A DNA stretch of 64,000 nt, from positions 2,177,222-2,241,221 of the forward strand of contig NZ_KZ119600.1 of the NCBI RefSeq assembly GCF_002153425.1. The letters are read 5' to 3'. Made by a program: the position numbers and the translations under genes. The stretch comes from Litchfieldia alkalitelluris (GTDB taxonomy: Bacteria > Bacillota > Bacilli > Bacillales > Salisediminibacteriaceae). The notes beneath the pieces were generated by a model that searched no databases, had not been told where the DNA came from, and was given only the letters and a program-made list of their open reading frames with translations. Position 1 is the first letter of the stretch, and each line of letters starts with the position of its first letter. Below are positions 42,742 to 52,048 of this stretch, in pieces.

Positions 42742-44154
42742 TTAAGCTTGATTTCGTTTATTTTCCTGTTTCTCATTAATACGTTCTAATTCTTTCTTCC
42801 ACTTCCGTTCCTTCATCTTATCCCTTTTTCCACGCATATCCTTTAAAGATTGATGATTTAAATCTTCCTGATAGTTTTTTCTCCGTTCTAAACGATTTAA
42901 ATTTTCTGGAACTAAATTAAACTTCTCGTCATTCATGAGAGCTGAGACACCTGCTCGTTTTTCACTCTCCTTTTCATAATAGGAGTAAAAATAGTCTTCC
43001 GCAGTGCCAGGCGTGTAATCCTTTGGTTCAGGATAAGATGTAATGACTCCTTCAAAGTTCCGCAACACAACTTTGTCGTGACTTTGTGAAATAAGGTAAT
43101 TAGGCTGTAATGTTATTTTTCCACCACCACCAGGAGCGTCTACGACAAATGCTGGTACAGCATATCCACTCGTATGGCCACGTAACCCTTCAATAATTTC
43201 TAAGCCTTTTGAAACGGGTGCTCGGAAATGTCCGATTCCTTCGGAGAGATCACATTGATAAATGTAATATGGTCGTACACGAATTTTCACTAAATCATGC
43301 ATGAGTTTCTTCATGATTTCAACACTATCATTAATACCTGCAAGAATTACTGCTTGATTACCTAGTGGAACCCCAGCGTTTGCTAGCATTTCACATGCCC
43401 TTTTCGATTCTTCAGTAATTTCAAGGGAAGTATTAAAGTGCGTATTAAGCCATACTGGATGATATTTTTTTAATATATTACATAAGTTTTCTGTGATTCT
43501 TTGAGGGAAAACAACTGGAGCTCTTGTTCCTATTCTAATAATTTCAACATGATCAATAGCACGTAAATTTTTTAATACATATTCTAAAATTTGATCATTT
43601 ATGAGTAGCCCATCACCACCAGATATAAGGACATCACGGATTTCAGGGTGTTCAGCAATATAATTAATTGCTCCATCTAGCTGTTTTTTCGGTACTCCCA
43701 TCCCAATCTGTCCTGAGAAACGTCTTCTTGTACAGTAACGGCAGTACATGGAGCATTGGTTTGTGACTAGGAATAACACGCGATCAGGATAACGGTGTGT
43801 TAAACCAGGAACAGGGGAATCGTCATCCTCAGATAATGGGTCCTCCAAATCATACTTTGTTTTTTGAATCTCTGCAGAAATTGGTACTGACTGCATCCTA
43901 ATTGGACAGCGTGGATCATCAGGGTGCATTAAAGATGCGTAGTATGGAGTAATGTTTAATGGGATTGTTTTTGTTGAAATTCGCACACCTTCTTCTTCAT
44001 CAGGTGTAAGGTTGATCACCTTTTTCAAATCATCTAAAGAGCGGATTGTATTCGTTAGCTGCCACATCCAGTCATTCCATTTTTCTTCAGGAACATCCTT
44101 CCAAAGGGAAATATCCTTCCAATGCCGTTCAGGTTTGTATAAATCCATTTTCAT
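42742..44154 (-). CDS. ablA: Lysine 2,3-aminomutase
   Basis: This radical-SAM, PLP enzyme (470 aa) converts L-lysine to L-beta-lysine. The [4Fe-4S] Cys motif is CSMYCRYCTRRRF; SGGDGLLIND follows, and the PLP-Lys region is in GGGKITLQPNY. The C-terminal 60 residues are highly charged (RMINEKQENK-like). AAGGAGG precedes ATG. A sigma-54 promoter lies at 44198-44215 and a KamR-like activator gene just upstream. Confidence 0.95.
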   Translation of the reverse strand: MKMDLYKPERHWKDISLWKDVPEEKWNDWMWQLTNTIRSLDDLKKVINLTPDEEEGVRISTKTIPLNITPYYASLMHPDDPRCPIRMQSVPISAEIQKTKYDLEDPLSEDDDSPVPGLTHRYPDRVLFLVTNQCSMYCRYCTRRRFSGQIGMGVPKKQLDGAINYIAEHPEIRDVLISGGDGLLINDQILEYVLKNLRAIDHVEIIRIGTRAPVVFPQRITENLCNILKKYHPVWLNTHFNTSLEITEESKRACEMLANAGVPLGNQAVILAGINDSVEIMKKLMHDLVKIRVRPYYIYQCDLSEGIGHFRAPVSKGLEIIEGLRGHTSGYAVPAFVVDAPGGGGKITLQPNYLISQSHDKVVLRNFEGVITSYPEPKDYTPGTAEDYFYSYYEKESEKRAGVSALMNDEKFNLVPENLNRLERRKNYQEDLNHQSLKDMRGKRDKMKERKWKKELERINEKQENKRNQA

Positions 44155-44197
44155 AATGGTATCCTCCTTAAATTTTTACTACCTCACCTCTAATTTA

Positions 44198-44215
44198 ATG
44201 CAAGATCCATGCCAA
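44198..44215 (-). promoter_or_regulatory. Sigma-54 (-24/-12) promoter of ablA
   Basis: On the minus strand the sequence is TTGGCATGGATCTTGCAT, matching TGGCAC-N5-TTGCA with one mismatch. It lies about 45 bp from the ablA start, and the upstream gene encodes a sigma-54 activator. Confidence 0.85.
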
Positions 44216-44268
44216 GTGTTGAAGCTAAAGGCTACTTAGGAAAAATAAGGTTTTGCATCGAATATATA

Positions 44269-44302
44269 ATGAAAACAGCGCCGGTTTTTCGGCGCTGTTT
44301 TC
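44269..44302 (-). terminator. Terminator after the sigma-54 activator gene
   Basis: AAAACAGCGCCG and CGGCGCTGTTTT form a perfect 12-bp stem ending in a T stretch on the minus strand. Confidence 0.85.
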
Positions 44303-44309
44303 AACCTAG

Positions 44310-45764
44310 CTATTTGAGTTCGTACTTTTGAACTTTGTATTGTAAAGTTTGTCGAGGTATTTTTAAATGCTTCGCTGCTTGCTGTATATTCCCTTCCACT
44401 TTATGGAGGATTTCCTCAATGAGACGCTTTTCGATTAATTCAATCATCTCCTTCAAACTGTGACTTTTATCTATGTCATCTTGATTGAAGAATGAAGAAT
44501 TTTTATTTTCGAGGTTGTTATGATTTCTTTCTTTAGTATGTTCCAAAATAACTTTCGGTAGGTATCGTTTATGTATCATTGTAGGACCTTCCACTACATT
44601 CATTGCAGCTTCAATGGTGTGCTGTAATTCACGTATATTCCCGGGCCAATCATAATTTTTTAAAATAGAAAGTGCTTCTGGCGAGATTCCTTTTACTGAT
44701 TTATTAAAAGAATGGTTATAGTTTAAAATAAAGTGATGAACTAAATCCTCAATATCCCCTAATCTTTTTCTCAACGGTGGTAGGGTAAGTTGAACAACAT
44801 TTAAGCGATAGTACAAATCTTTTCTGAGCGTTCCCTTATCTAGTAATTGAATAGGGTCTTCGTTTGTTGCAACAATAACACGCACATCAGTTTTTACACT
44901 ATTAGTAGCACCAACTCTACGAATGACCCCATCTTCTAGCACTCGGAGCAGTTTAGCTTGTAGGTCATAAGGTAAAGTATGTATCTCATCTAAGAAAAGT
45001 GTTCCGCCATGTGCTAATTCGAAGAGTCCCTCACGATTATCAGAACCAGTAAAACTCCCTTTTGACGTACCAAAAATCATACTTTCTAGTAGGGTGGGAG
45101 GGATTGCAGCGCAATTTTGGGATATAAATGGACCTTGTGTCCTTGGTGAAGCCTGATGAATTCCTTGTACGAGAAGCTCTTTACCAGTCCCAGTTTCCCC
45201 ATATACAAAAACAGGAGAGGAGGTTTCAGCAATTTTCTTGGCCTTATTAATGAGTTCATACATCGCAGTATCATTCGTTAAAATATCTTCGAATCGATAG
45301 GTTGCTTGTTTATCATCAATTGTTAAGGCTTTTTCTTTGCGGTGATCTATTTTAGTTTGGAGGTCAAGAAGCTTATGTGACAGTTCTTTAATCCTCGAGT
45401 AATCCTTTGCAATTTCCACAGCACCAATGATCTTTTCTTGTACAATGATAGGAATGGTAGTGTTTACAGTATCAATAAGTTTTCCGCGTAAGTTTCGATA
45501 TGTCTGCTGCTGGTTAAAAATAGGTTTGCCCGTTTCAATCACTTTTATCATCGTACTTGTCTGTTGAGAAAGGGAAGGGAAGACGTCTAACAAAGGTCTA
45601 CCAACAACTTCATCAACTGTTAGGCCATCATTATCAGCAGCGATGTCATTATAGTAAATTGTTTTTCCTTTGTTATCGATCACATGTATCCCTTCGTCTA
45701 TACTGCTCAAGATCGCTTTTAGCATTACCTTTGTATCCATATCTGTTGCAAACAATGAGATCAT
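44310..45764 (-). CDS. Sigma-54-dependent activator, KamR-like
   Basis: The 484-aa protein has an N-terminal PAS domain (AILSSIDEGIHVIDNKGKTIY), an AAA+ core with Walker A GETGTGKELL, sigma-54 contact loop GSFTGS (GAFTGA variant), Walker B GTLFLDEIH, and a C-terminal Fis-type HTH (AAKHLKIPRQTLQYKVQKY). It adjoins ablA with a sigma-54 promoter, which fits KamR of Bacillus thuringiensis. The signal sensed by PAS is unknown. Confidence 0.9.
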   Translation of the reverse strand: MISLFATDMDTKVMLKAILSSIDEGIHVIDNKGKTIYYNDIAADNDGLTVDEVVGRPLLDVFPSLSQQTSTMIKVIETGKPIFNQQQTYRNLRGKLIDTVNTTIPIIVQEKIIGAVEIAKDYSRIKELSHKLLDLQTKIDHRKEKALTIDDKQATYRFEDILTNDTAMYELINKAKKIAETSSPVFVYGETGTGKELLVQGIHQASPRTQGPFISQNCAAIPPTLLESMIFGTSKGSFTGSDNREGLFELAHGGTLFLDEIHTLPYDLQAKLLRVLEDGVIRRVGATNSVKTDVRVIVATNEDPIQLLDKGTLRKDLYYRLNVVQLTLPPLRKRLGDIEDLVHHFILNYNHSFNKSVKGISPEALSILKNYDWPGNIRELQHTIEAAMNVVEGPTMIHKRYLPKVILEHTKERNHNNLENKNSSFFNQDDIDKSHSLKEMIELIEKRLIEEILHKVEGNIQQAAKHLKIPRQTLQYKVQKYELK

Positions 45765-45875
45765 CTCTCCTTGTGCCGAAAAATCATCTTATGGTGCTGA
45801 ATATTCGGCAATTGTTACAATCATTTTATCATAGATATGAACTATGAAATTGATGTTATTTGTCGAATGGATATT

Positions 45876-45926
45876 AAAAATGCGACAGGTTTTGGATCAC
45901 TCTTACATGGTCCAAAACCTGTCGCG
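45876..45926 (-). terminator. Terminator after acsA
   Basis: Perfect 15-bp arms GCGACAGGTTTTGGA (45882-45896) and TCCAAAACCTGTCGC (45911-45925), followed by ATTTTT on the minus strand. Confidence 0.9.
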
Positions 45927-45948
45927 CTAAATTCATTAAATCAGTGGT

Positions 45949-47661
45949 TTAATCTTCCATTGTTGAAAGGTCTCCAGCAGGTTCATTTAACTCCCAAGCT
46001 TTTAGTACTCGACGCATGATTTTTCCACTACGAGTTTTCGGAAGCTTATCTTTAAACTCAATTTCACGAGGTACGGCGTGAGCGGATAACTCCGTTTTTA
46101 TAAACTGCTGAATCTCCTTTTCTAACTCCTCTGTGTATTCGAAGCCTGTTCGCAACGAAATGAAAGCCTTTATAATATGACCACGTACTTCATCAGGTTT
46201 TCCAATTACGCCAGCTTCAGCAACAGCTGGATGTTCCACGAGCTTACTTTCAATTTCAAAAGGTCCAACTCTTTCACCTGCAGTCATAATGACATCATCA
46301 TTTCGACCTTGAAACCAAAAATATCCTTCTTCATCGCGATATGCTGTGTCACCTGATACATACCAACCGGGAATGGCAAAGTACTCATTGTACTTTTTAT
46401 CATTATTCCATATTTTTCTCATCATGGAAGGCCAGCCTTTCTTAATAGCTAAATGACCCATTTCATATGGAGGAAGCTCATTTCCATGATCATCAATAAT
46501 CGCAGCATCTACCCCAGGAATGGGTTTCCCCATAGAACCTGGTTTGATTGGCTCAGATGGATAGTTACAAATGAGCATAGCTCCAGTTTCTGTCATCCAC
46601 CACGTATCGTGAATACGATGATTGAGAACATCGTTCCCCCATCGAACTACCTCTGGATTTAGTGGTTCTCCGACACTTAAGACATGACGTACAGAGGACA
46701 AATCATATTTTTTAAGAATACTAGGATCGGCTGCCATCAGCATTCGAAATGCAGTTGGGGCACTGTACCAAACGGTTACATTATTTTTCTCTAATGTTCC
46801 ATACCAATCATCTGGCGAAAAGCGACCACCACGAACAACGTTAGTTACTCCATTTAACCATGGACCGAAAATACCATAAGATGTTCCAGTAACCCATCCC
46901 GGGTCGGCAGTACACCAGTAAATGTCATCTTCCCTTAAATCCAATACCCATTTTGCCGTTTGATATTGCTGGATCATGGCGTGATGTACGTGGTAAACCC
47001 CTTTTGGCTTTCCTGTAGAACCGGATGTGTAATGGAGTATCATACCATCTTCTAAATCTACCCATACTTTGGCAGAGTCATCTGATGAAGCCGTTTTCAT
47101 TTCTGAATCAAAAGATACAAATTTCTCACCCTCAGGTAGATCTCCTCCAACAATAACAACCTTCTCTAGTTTTGGTAATTCGTCAAGTGGTACACGGGCA
47201 ATTAAGTCCCTTGTTGTTACAAGAACCTTTGCTTCACTGTCTTCTAATCGAGCTTTCACTGCCTCCTTCATAAAAGCTTCAAAAAGTGGGCCCACAACTG
47301 CCCCAACCTTAATGGCTCCTAATAAAGCTACATATAGCTCAGGGCTTCTCGGCATAAAAATGAACACTCTGTCTCCTTTTTCAACGGAGAGATTTCTAAA
47401 CATATGTGCCGATTGATTTGTTAACTTTTTCAATTCTTCAAAGCTGAAGGACTCCTCACGGTTTGCATCAGAGTAGAGTAAGGCTGTTTTTTTGCCACGG
47501 CCTTCCTCTACATGCCTGTCAATGACTTCATGCGCCATGTTCACCTTGCCAGTAGTAGACCATGAGAAAACCTTTTTAACGTCGTTCCAATTAAAACTCT
47601 CTTTTGTTTTTTCATAATTTTGTAATTGATAATTACCTGCAGTTGGTGATAGTACTCGCAA
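45949..47661 (-). CDS. acsA: Acetyl-CoA synthetase
   Basis: AcsA (570 aa) makes acetyl-CoA from acetate, ATP and CoA. It has the AMP-binding motif HYTSGSTGKPKGVYHVH, GGRFSPDDWYGT, TWWMTETGAMLI, YVSGDTAYRDEEGYFWFQGR and the acetylatable Lys in PKTRSGKIMRRVL. TTG 47661 with GGGGGTG upstream gives a length close to B. subtilis AcsA (572 aa). A longer frame up to 47745 is not supported. Confidence 0.95.
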   Translation of the reverse strand: MRVLSPTAGNYQLQNYEKTKESFNWNDVKKVFSWSTTGKVNMAHEVIDRHVEEGRGKKTALLYSDANREESFSFEELKKLTNQSAHMFRNLSVEKGDRVFIFMPRSPELYVALLGAIKVGAVVGPLFEAFMKEAVKARLEDSEAKVLVTTRDLIARVPLDELPKLEKVVIVGGDLPEGEKFVSFDSEMKTASSDDSAKVWVDLEDGMILHYTSGSTGKPKGVYHVHHAMIQQYQTAKWVLDLREDDIYWCTADPGWVTGTSYGIFGPWLNGVTNVVRGGRFSPDDWYGTLEKNNVTVWYSAPTAFRMLMAADPSILKKYDLSSVRHVLSVGEPLNPEVVRWGNDVLNHRIHDTWWMTETGAMLICNYPSEPIKPGSMGKPIPGVDAAIIDDHGNELPPYEMGHLAIKKGWPSMMRKIWNNDKKYNEYFAIPGWYVSGDTAYRDEEGYFWFQGRNDDVIMTAGERVGPFEIESKLVEHPAVAEAGVIGKPDEVRGHIIKAFISLRTGFEYTEELEKEIQQFIKTELSAHAVPREIEFKDKLPKTRSGKIMRRVLKAWELNEPAGDLSTMED

Positions 47662-48014
47662 AAAAACACCCCCGAAAAGATTTAAGTAAGATAAACTTAT
47701 GATATAACTAATATTCAGAAAATTCAATCCGGAAGTTAATTTCATGTCTTTGTTAGTATGTTATTCATTTCTTGTATGTATATATGATTAAAATAGTAGA
47801 ACAAGCATATTTTTAAATAGATGAGTAATAAGTATAAAAAAATATGAAAATATAATATTCAAGCTTGAAAAAATACTAAAAGTAATGATATCAGTAAAAA
47901 TTAATAGTAAACTCAAATAGGAGAAGTTTTTTTCTTCTTGTTGAAAAGTTTATTTGAGGGTGGCTATTTCAATCAGGTGTTTTGTTATACATAAAAACGA
48001 AAGGAGTTAATAAT
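47662..48014. other. Intergenic region between divergent acsA and the 48-kb small gene
   Basis: This 353-bp AT-rich region has a hairpin with arms CTCAAATA (about 47912) and TATTTGAG (about 47949) around an inner GAAG/CTTC stem, near the plus-strand start. No catabolite-response element or clear promoter could be assigned by eye. Confidence 0.5.
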
Positions 48015-48179
48015 ATGGAATATTTATTTGTAATTGCAGCAATTATTATTGGACTTATACTTTTGCGTATCGTAGGGAAAATTTTAAAATTTGTTATAGG
48101 AGTTGCTATTGTTGTTTTAATTGGTTATGTTGTGATGAACCAACTTGACAATGCATTATCCATACCTGTTTTAATATAG
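48015..48179 (+). CDS. Small membrane protein, 54 aa
   Basis: Hydrophobic protein with two adjacent helices (MEYLFVIAAIIIGLILLRIV and KILKFVIGVAIVVLIGYVVM). AAAGGAG lies 8 bases upstream of ATG 48015. No family recognised. It precedes fumC by 43 bp and may be co-transcribed. Confidence 0.65.
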   Translation: MEYLFVIAAIIIGLILLRIVGKILKFVIGVAIVVLIGYVVMNQLDNALSIPVLI

Positions 48180-48222
48180 GTATTAAAACTTAAATAGTGG
48201 TCATAAGAAGAGGGGGATTTTA

Positions 48223-49611
48223 ATGAAGACTCGAATTGAAAGTGATACGCTTGGTGAAATAAAGGTACCTGCTGATAAATTTTGGGGTGCACAAACACAA
48301 AGAAGCCTTCAAAACTTTAAAATCGGGACAGAAAAAATGCCACCTAAAGTAGTAGAAGCTTTTACAATTTTAAAAGAAGCCACAGCAAAGGCGAATGATG
48401 TATTAGGAAATCTAGACGAGGATGTAGCTAAAACGATCCAGGAGGCTTGTCAAGAACTTCGTGTTGAAGGGAAATATGAACATTTTCCACTCGTTGTATG
48501 GCAAACAGGTAGTGGAACACAATCTAATATGAATATGAATGAAGTCGTTGCCTATCTTGGAAATCAGAAGCTAAAAGATAAGGGGATAAAAAAACTTATC
48601 CACCCAAACGATGACGTGAACCGATCACAAAGCTCCAATGATACTTTTCCAACTGCAATGCATATTGCCGCATTTAAAGAGGTACATGAAAGACTGTTAC
48701 CTGCTTTAAACCGCTTGAAGAATACAGTCAGTGAAAAACGAGAGGCATTTAGTGATGTTATTAAAATTGGTCGAACCCACCTACAAGATGCTACCCCGTT
48801 AACATTGGGTCAAGAAATAAGTGGTTGGGAGTATATGTTGGAAAAATGCGAGGATATGATTGAGTCGTCGGCTGAGCATTTTCGTAACCTAGCAATAGGT
48901 GGAACAGCAGTTGGAACAGGTATTAATGCTCACCCAGATTTTGGGGAATTGACTGCAAAAGAGATAACAAAAATTACAGGACATACATTCTATTCTTCCA
49001 AAAACAAGTTTCATGCCTTAACAAGTCATGATGAGATTACTTATGTACATGGTGCTTTAAAGGCATTGGCTGCTGACTTAATGAAGATTGCAAATGATGT
49101 CCGTTGGCTTGGAAGCGGTCCACGTTCAGGTATTGGAGAAATCTCAATACCAGCTAACGAACCTGGTAGTTCTATTATGCCTGGGAAAGTTAATCCGACT
49201 CAGAGTGAGGCCTTGACAATGGTAGCAACCCAAGTTTTTGGTAATGATGCTACCATAGGTTTTGCAGCAAGCCAAGGAAATTTTGAACTTAATGTTTTCA
49301 AGCCAGTGATCATCTACAATTTCCTTCAATCAGTACGTCTGCTGAGTGATGCTATGGATTCATTCAATGAGAAATGTCTCGTTGGTCTGGAAGCGAATCG
49401 AGATGTAATTGAAGGGCATGTAAAGAATTCTTTAATGCTGGTTACTGCATTAAATCCACATATTGGGTATGAAAAGGCCGCTGAAATTGCTAAAAAAGCA
49501 TTTGCAGATAATACTACACTGAAAGAAGCAACGTTAGCCCTTGGGTACTTAACAGAACAAGAATTTGACGATATTGTTGTTCCAGAAAAAATGGTGGGTC
49601 AAAAGAATTAG
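48223..49611 (+). CDS. fumC: Fumarate hydratase class II
   Basis: FumC (462 aa) is the oxygen-stable, iron-independent TCA-cycle fumarase. Motifs include [24 protein letters not shown], the H-box [17 protein letters not shown] and the signature [21 protein letters not shown] precedes ATG. A terminator (AGGCTGGGA with TCCCAGCCT, 49631-49663) follows. Confidence 0.97.
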   Translation: MKTRIESDTLGEIKVPADKFWGAQTQRSLQNFKIGTEKMPPKVVEAFTILKEATAKANDVLGNLDEDVAKTIQEACQELRVEGKYEHFPLVVWQTGSGTQSNMNMNEVVAYLGNQKLKDKGIKKLIHPNDDVNRSQSSNDTFPTAMHIAAFKEVHERLLPALNRLKNTVSEKREAFSDVIKIGRTHLQDATPLTLGQEISGWEYMLEKCEDMIESSAEHFRNLAIGGTAVGTGINAHPDFGELTAKEITKITGHTFYSSKNKFHALTSHDEITYVHGALKALAADLMKIANDVRWLGSGPRSGIGEISIPANEPGSSIMPGKVNPTQSEALTMVATQVFGNDATIGFAASQGNFELNVFKPVIIYNFLQSVRLLSDAMDSFNEKCLVGLEANRDVIEGHVKNSLMLVTALNPHIGYEKAAEIAKKAFADNTTLKEATLALGYLTEQEFDDIVVPEKMVGQKN

Positions 49612-49630
49612 TTCTTCAATTAAAATATAG

Positions 49631-49672
49631 AGGCTGGGACAAAAGTGTTTGATATTCCCAGCCTCTTTTTCT
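49631..49672 (+). terminator. Terminator after fumC
   Basis: AGAGGCTGGGA and TCCCAGCCTCT then TTTTTCT. It lies within a spurious upstream extension of the next gene. Confidence 0.85.
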
Positions 49673-49690
49673 AAAGTTTGGGGGTTGAAC

Positions 49691-50233
49691 ATGCAGCGAA
49701 GGTCAATGGGTAATATATACATATTAGGAAGTTGTATTTTACTTGTTAGTATACTAGTTTTTTATAAGTATCCAATAGAACTAAACAAATCATACAAAGG
49801 TATTCAATTCAAACTAGGAACTGAAAATGCTGGTATGGAAGAAAGGGTAACGGTTGAATTAAGTGGAGAAGTGAGGAGGACTGTATTTGGTAAGAATATC
49901 TTTAATGGAAAGATAGAGTTACATGGCGATGCTATGGATCAAGTAGGATTGAAGGAACAAGTAGAATTTTCTTTAGGAAATGGTTACGGTAATGGTGGTT
50001 CCATTAGCTATATTGATGATGTAACTGATAAGGTTCTCTATTTTGGTACGATGTATATTAGTGATGACTATATCTCAATTGCGATAGAAAGAAACGAACA
50101 AATTGAAGCGGGAAGTTCAGTTTGGACCAGTGAGAATGGGATTGTTATTTCAGCACCAGCAAGTAACAGGGAGGAAGGTTTGGAAATTGCTAATGAACTA
50201 ATGAAACATGAATCCATTGAACCATTTCAGTAA
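49691..50233 (+). CDS. Membrane-anchored protein, 180 aa
   Basis: One N-terminal helix (NIYILGSCILLVSILVFY) and an outer beta-rich part containing VELSGEVRRTVFGKNIFNGK, GNGYGNGGSISYIDDVT. No family recognised. ATG 49691 follows TTTGGGGGTTG. A start at 49649 would run through the fumC terminator and is not accepted. A hairpin (GAGCCCTG with CAGGGCTC, 50264-50307) follows the gene. Confidence 0.65.
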   Translation: MQRRSMGNIYILGSCILLVSILVFYKYPIELNKSYKGIQFKLGTENAGMEERVTVELSGEVRRTVFGKNIFNGKIELHGDAMDQVGLKEQVEFSLGNGYGNGGSISYIDDVTDKVLYFGTMYISDDYISIAIERNEQIEAGSSVWTSENGIVISAPASNREEGLEIANELMKHESIEPFQ

Positions 50234-50261
50234 AACACTGTTCACATATATTAAGTTTTTG

Positions 50262-50310
50262 ACGAGCCCTGTGCAATCTCGTTTTCACGAAGGCTTTCGC
50301 AGGGCTCATC
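50262..50310. terminator. Hairpin between convergent genes
   Basis: GAGCCCTG (50264-50271) and CAGGGCTC (50300-50307) enclose a further small stem (CGAAGG/CTTTCG). No strong T run follows. Confidence 0.5.
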
Positions 50311-50352
50311 AACTTTTCCGACCGTGACCAAGACTCACGTGAAACAGTGAGT

Positions 50353-51348
50353 TTAATCCTCCGTATCTAATAAACTTCCATTTAATCCAACTACATCAAT
50401 TTCATAGGTAGCTACATCTGGCATCGTTTCAAGGTCTATCTTTGATAGTACATCCCTAACTAAATCTTTAACTTCCAACCCTAAACCATCTAAGTCATCA
50501 GAAGTGCTTTCAATAAGAATTTGTATTTTGATTGGTCCTTTAAAGTCAACTTGAATATCACCAAAGAGATCCGATTCATATTCTTCAAATAGTCTGTTTT
50601 GAATCGTTTCCACTATTATTCGTAATTCCGAAGAAATCATGTTTAAATCTTCATCACTAAAATCATCTACTAGAGTGGATACTTCTACAGAAAAAAAATA
50701 ACTCGCGCTAGAACTAGTAAATCCACTTTCTTCATCTAACCAAGAAGCTTCGAAATGATAGTAGTAAGTTCCATCTTCCTCTGGTAAAGTAAACTTCAAC
50801 TTTTCTATATGCTCGTAAGTTCTGTCAGTGTTGTTTTCTGTGTATTTGAAAATACTGAATGTGTCTGGTTCAGGTTGATAATTGAGTTTAAAACTAATCT
50901 CTTCACCTGGAGAGACTAATATAGGCTCAAATCCATTTTCTTCTAATTTTTCATAAATAGATTTTCCCTGCGTTGTTGATGTAGCCTGATTGTTATAAAC
51001 CCAAGAATAACCTCCTAGTACCATTTCATACTCCAACCCTTGAATTTCTACGAATGCAGATGGCGGTAATTCAGTTGGCATATTAACACTTTCGTTATTT
51101 TCTCCTCTTCCACTATCATCCATATATAAATAATCTAGAAACATGTATCCACCTAAAACCAATGCAATAGTGGCTAGTATAGTTGAAATAATCGGATTAT
51201 AAAGCCCCATAGTTTTTTTCTTTTTATTAGTCCTGTCAATACCGCTCATGATGTTTGTCAGCATTTCCTTCTCTTCTGATTCAGTAACGTCAAGAGTTTC
51301 GTAGTTTTTAAAAATACTGTCTATCTTCTGATCATCGGACTGTTTCAT
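50353..51348 (-). CDS. Probable anti-sigma factor of the 51.3-kb ECF sigma
   Basis: The 331-aa protein has a cytoplasmic N-terminus (about 50 residues), one membrane helix (YNPIISTILATIALVLGGYM) and an extracellular part with Ser/Asp/Glu. Its start overlaps the ECF sigma gene end. ATG 51348 has AAGGAGGG 8 bases upstream, better than ATG 51354. Context and topology, not a recognised domain, support the call. Confidence 0.68.
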   Translation of the reverse strand: MKQSDDQKIDSIFKNYETLDVTESEEKEMLTNIMSGIDRTNKKKKTMGLYNPIISTILATIALVLGGYMFLDYLYMDDSGRGENNESVNMPTELPPSAFVEIQGLEYEMVLGGYSWVYNNQATSTTQGKSIYEKLEENGFEPILVSPGEEISFKLNYQPEPDTFSIFKYTENNTDRTYEHIEKLKFTLPEEDGTYYYHFEASWLDEESGFTSSSASYFFSVEVSTLVDDFSDEDLNMISSELRIIVETIQNRLFEEYESDLFGDIQVDFKGPIKIQILIESTSDDLDGLGLEVKDLVRDVLSKIDLETMPDVATYEIDVVGLNGSLLDTED

Positions 51349-51871
51349 GTTCATATCCCTCCTTGATCATTTCCTTCTTTAAGGCGGCCAAACCACGGAA
51401 TAATGTATTCTTCACTTTTGTTTCATTCCAATCAAGAATCTCTGCAGTTTCCTGAATGGAGAGTTCCTTAATTTTTCTAAGTATAATGACTTCTTGGTAA
51501 GTTCTTTTGAGTTTCCTCATTGATCGATAAAGTAGTTCTTCTGATTCCCCAAGGGTAGTGATTTTTTCTGGGCAATCACCATTAGAAGCGAAGGCCGCAA
51601 AGGACTCAATGAAATAGCGGATAGGCTTCTTTCGCCGGATAAAATCAATGGTAATATTGCGAGCAATACGATATAACCAATTCTTATCACTTGTTACACC
51701 TTGAAATGTTTCCATGGTTTCGTAGGCTTTAATAAAAGTATCCTGGGTCAAATCTTTCGCCTGTTCATGATCGCCTATCATTAACAGGATGAAACGATAA
51801 ATGTCTTTATAATATAATTGGTACCATTCTTGAATCTTTCCTTTTTCATAACTATCAACCAATATATTCAC
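51332..51871 (-). CDS. ECF-type RNA polymerase sigma factor
   Basis: The 179-aa sigma factor has region 2 (HEQAKDLTQDTFIKAYETME, NWLYRIARNITIDFIRR) and region 4 (LRKIKELSIQETAEILDWNETKVKNTLFRG). It is cotranscribed with the overlapping anti-sigma gene. A textbook ECF promoter lies upstream (51910-51935). Confidence 0.93.
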   Translation of the reverse strand: MNILVDSYEKGKIQEWYQLYYKDIYRFILLMIGDHEQAKDLTQDTFIKAYETMETFQGVTSDKNWLYRIARNITIDFIRRKKPIRYFIESFAAFASNGDCPEKITTLGESEELLYRSMRKLKRTYQEVIILRKIKELSIQETAEILDWNETKVKNTLFRGLAALKKEMIKEGYEHETVR

Positions 51872-51909
51872 CCCAGTTCTCTCCTTGTGCTCTCTTTTCT
51901 GCCTGTAAT

Positions 51910-51935
51910 GACGTATATCTTATTAATAAGTTTCA
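51910..51935 (-). promoter_or_regulatory. ECF promoter of the 51.3-kb sigma operon
   Basis: On the minus strand TGAAAC (51930-51935), a 16-base spacer and CGTC (51910-51913) match the Bacillus ECF promoter consensus. It lies about 40 bp before the sigma gene, so autoactivation is expected. Confidence 0.8.
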
Positions 51936-52048
51936 CATAAAATCGAAATATTTTGTACAGCTTGGTTGAAATAGACATTATTTAAGGAACTATGGTAATG
52001 TAAACCATATTACAAGTTGCAGAATTCGATTTAAAGGGGGAAGGATAA

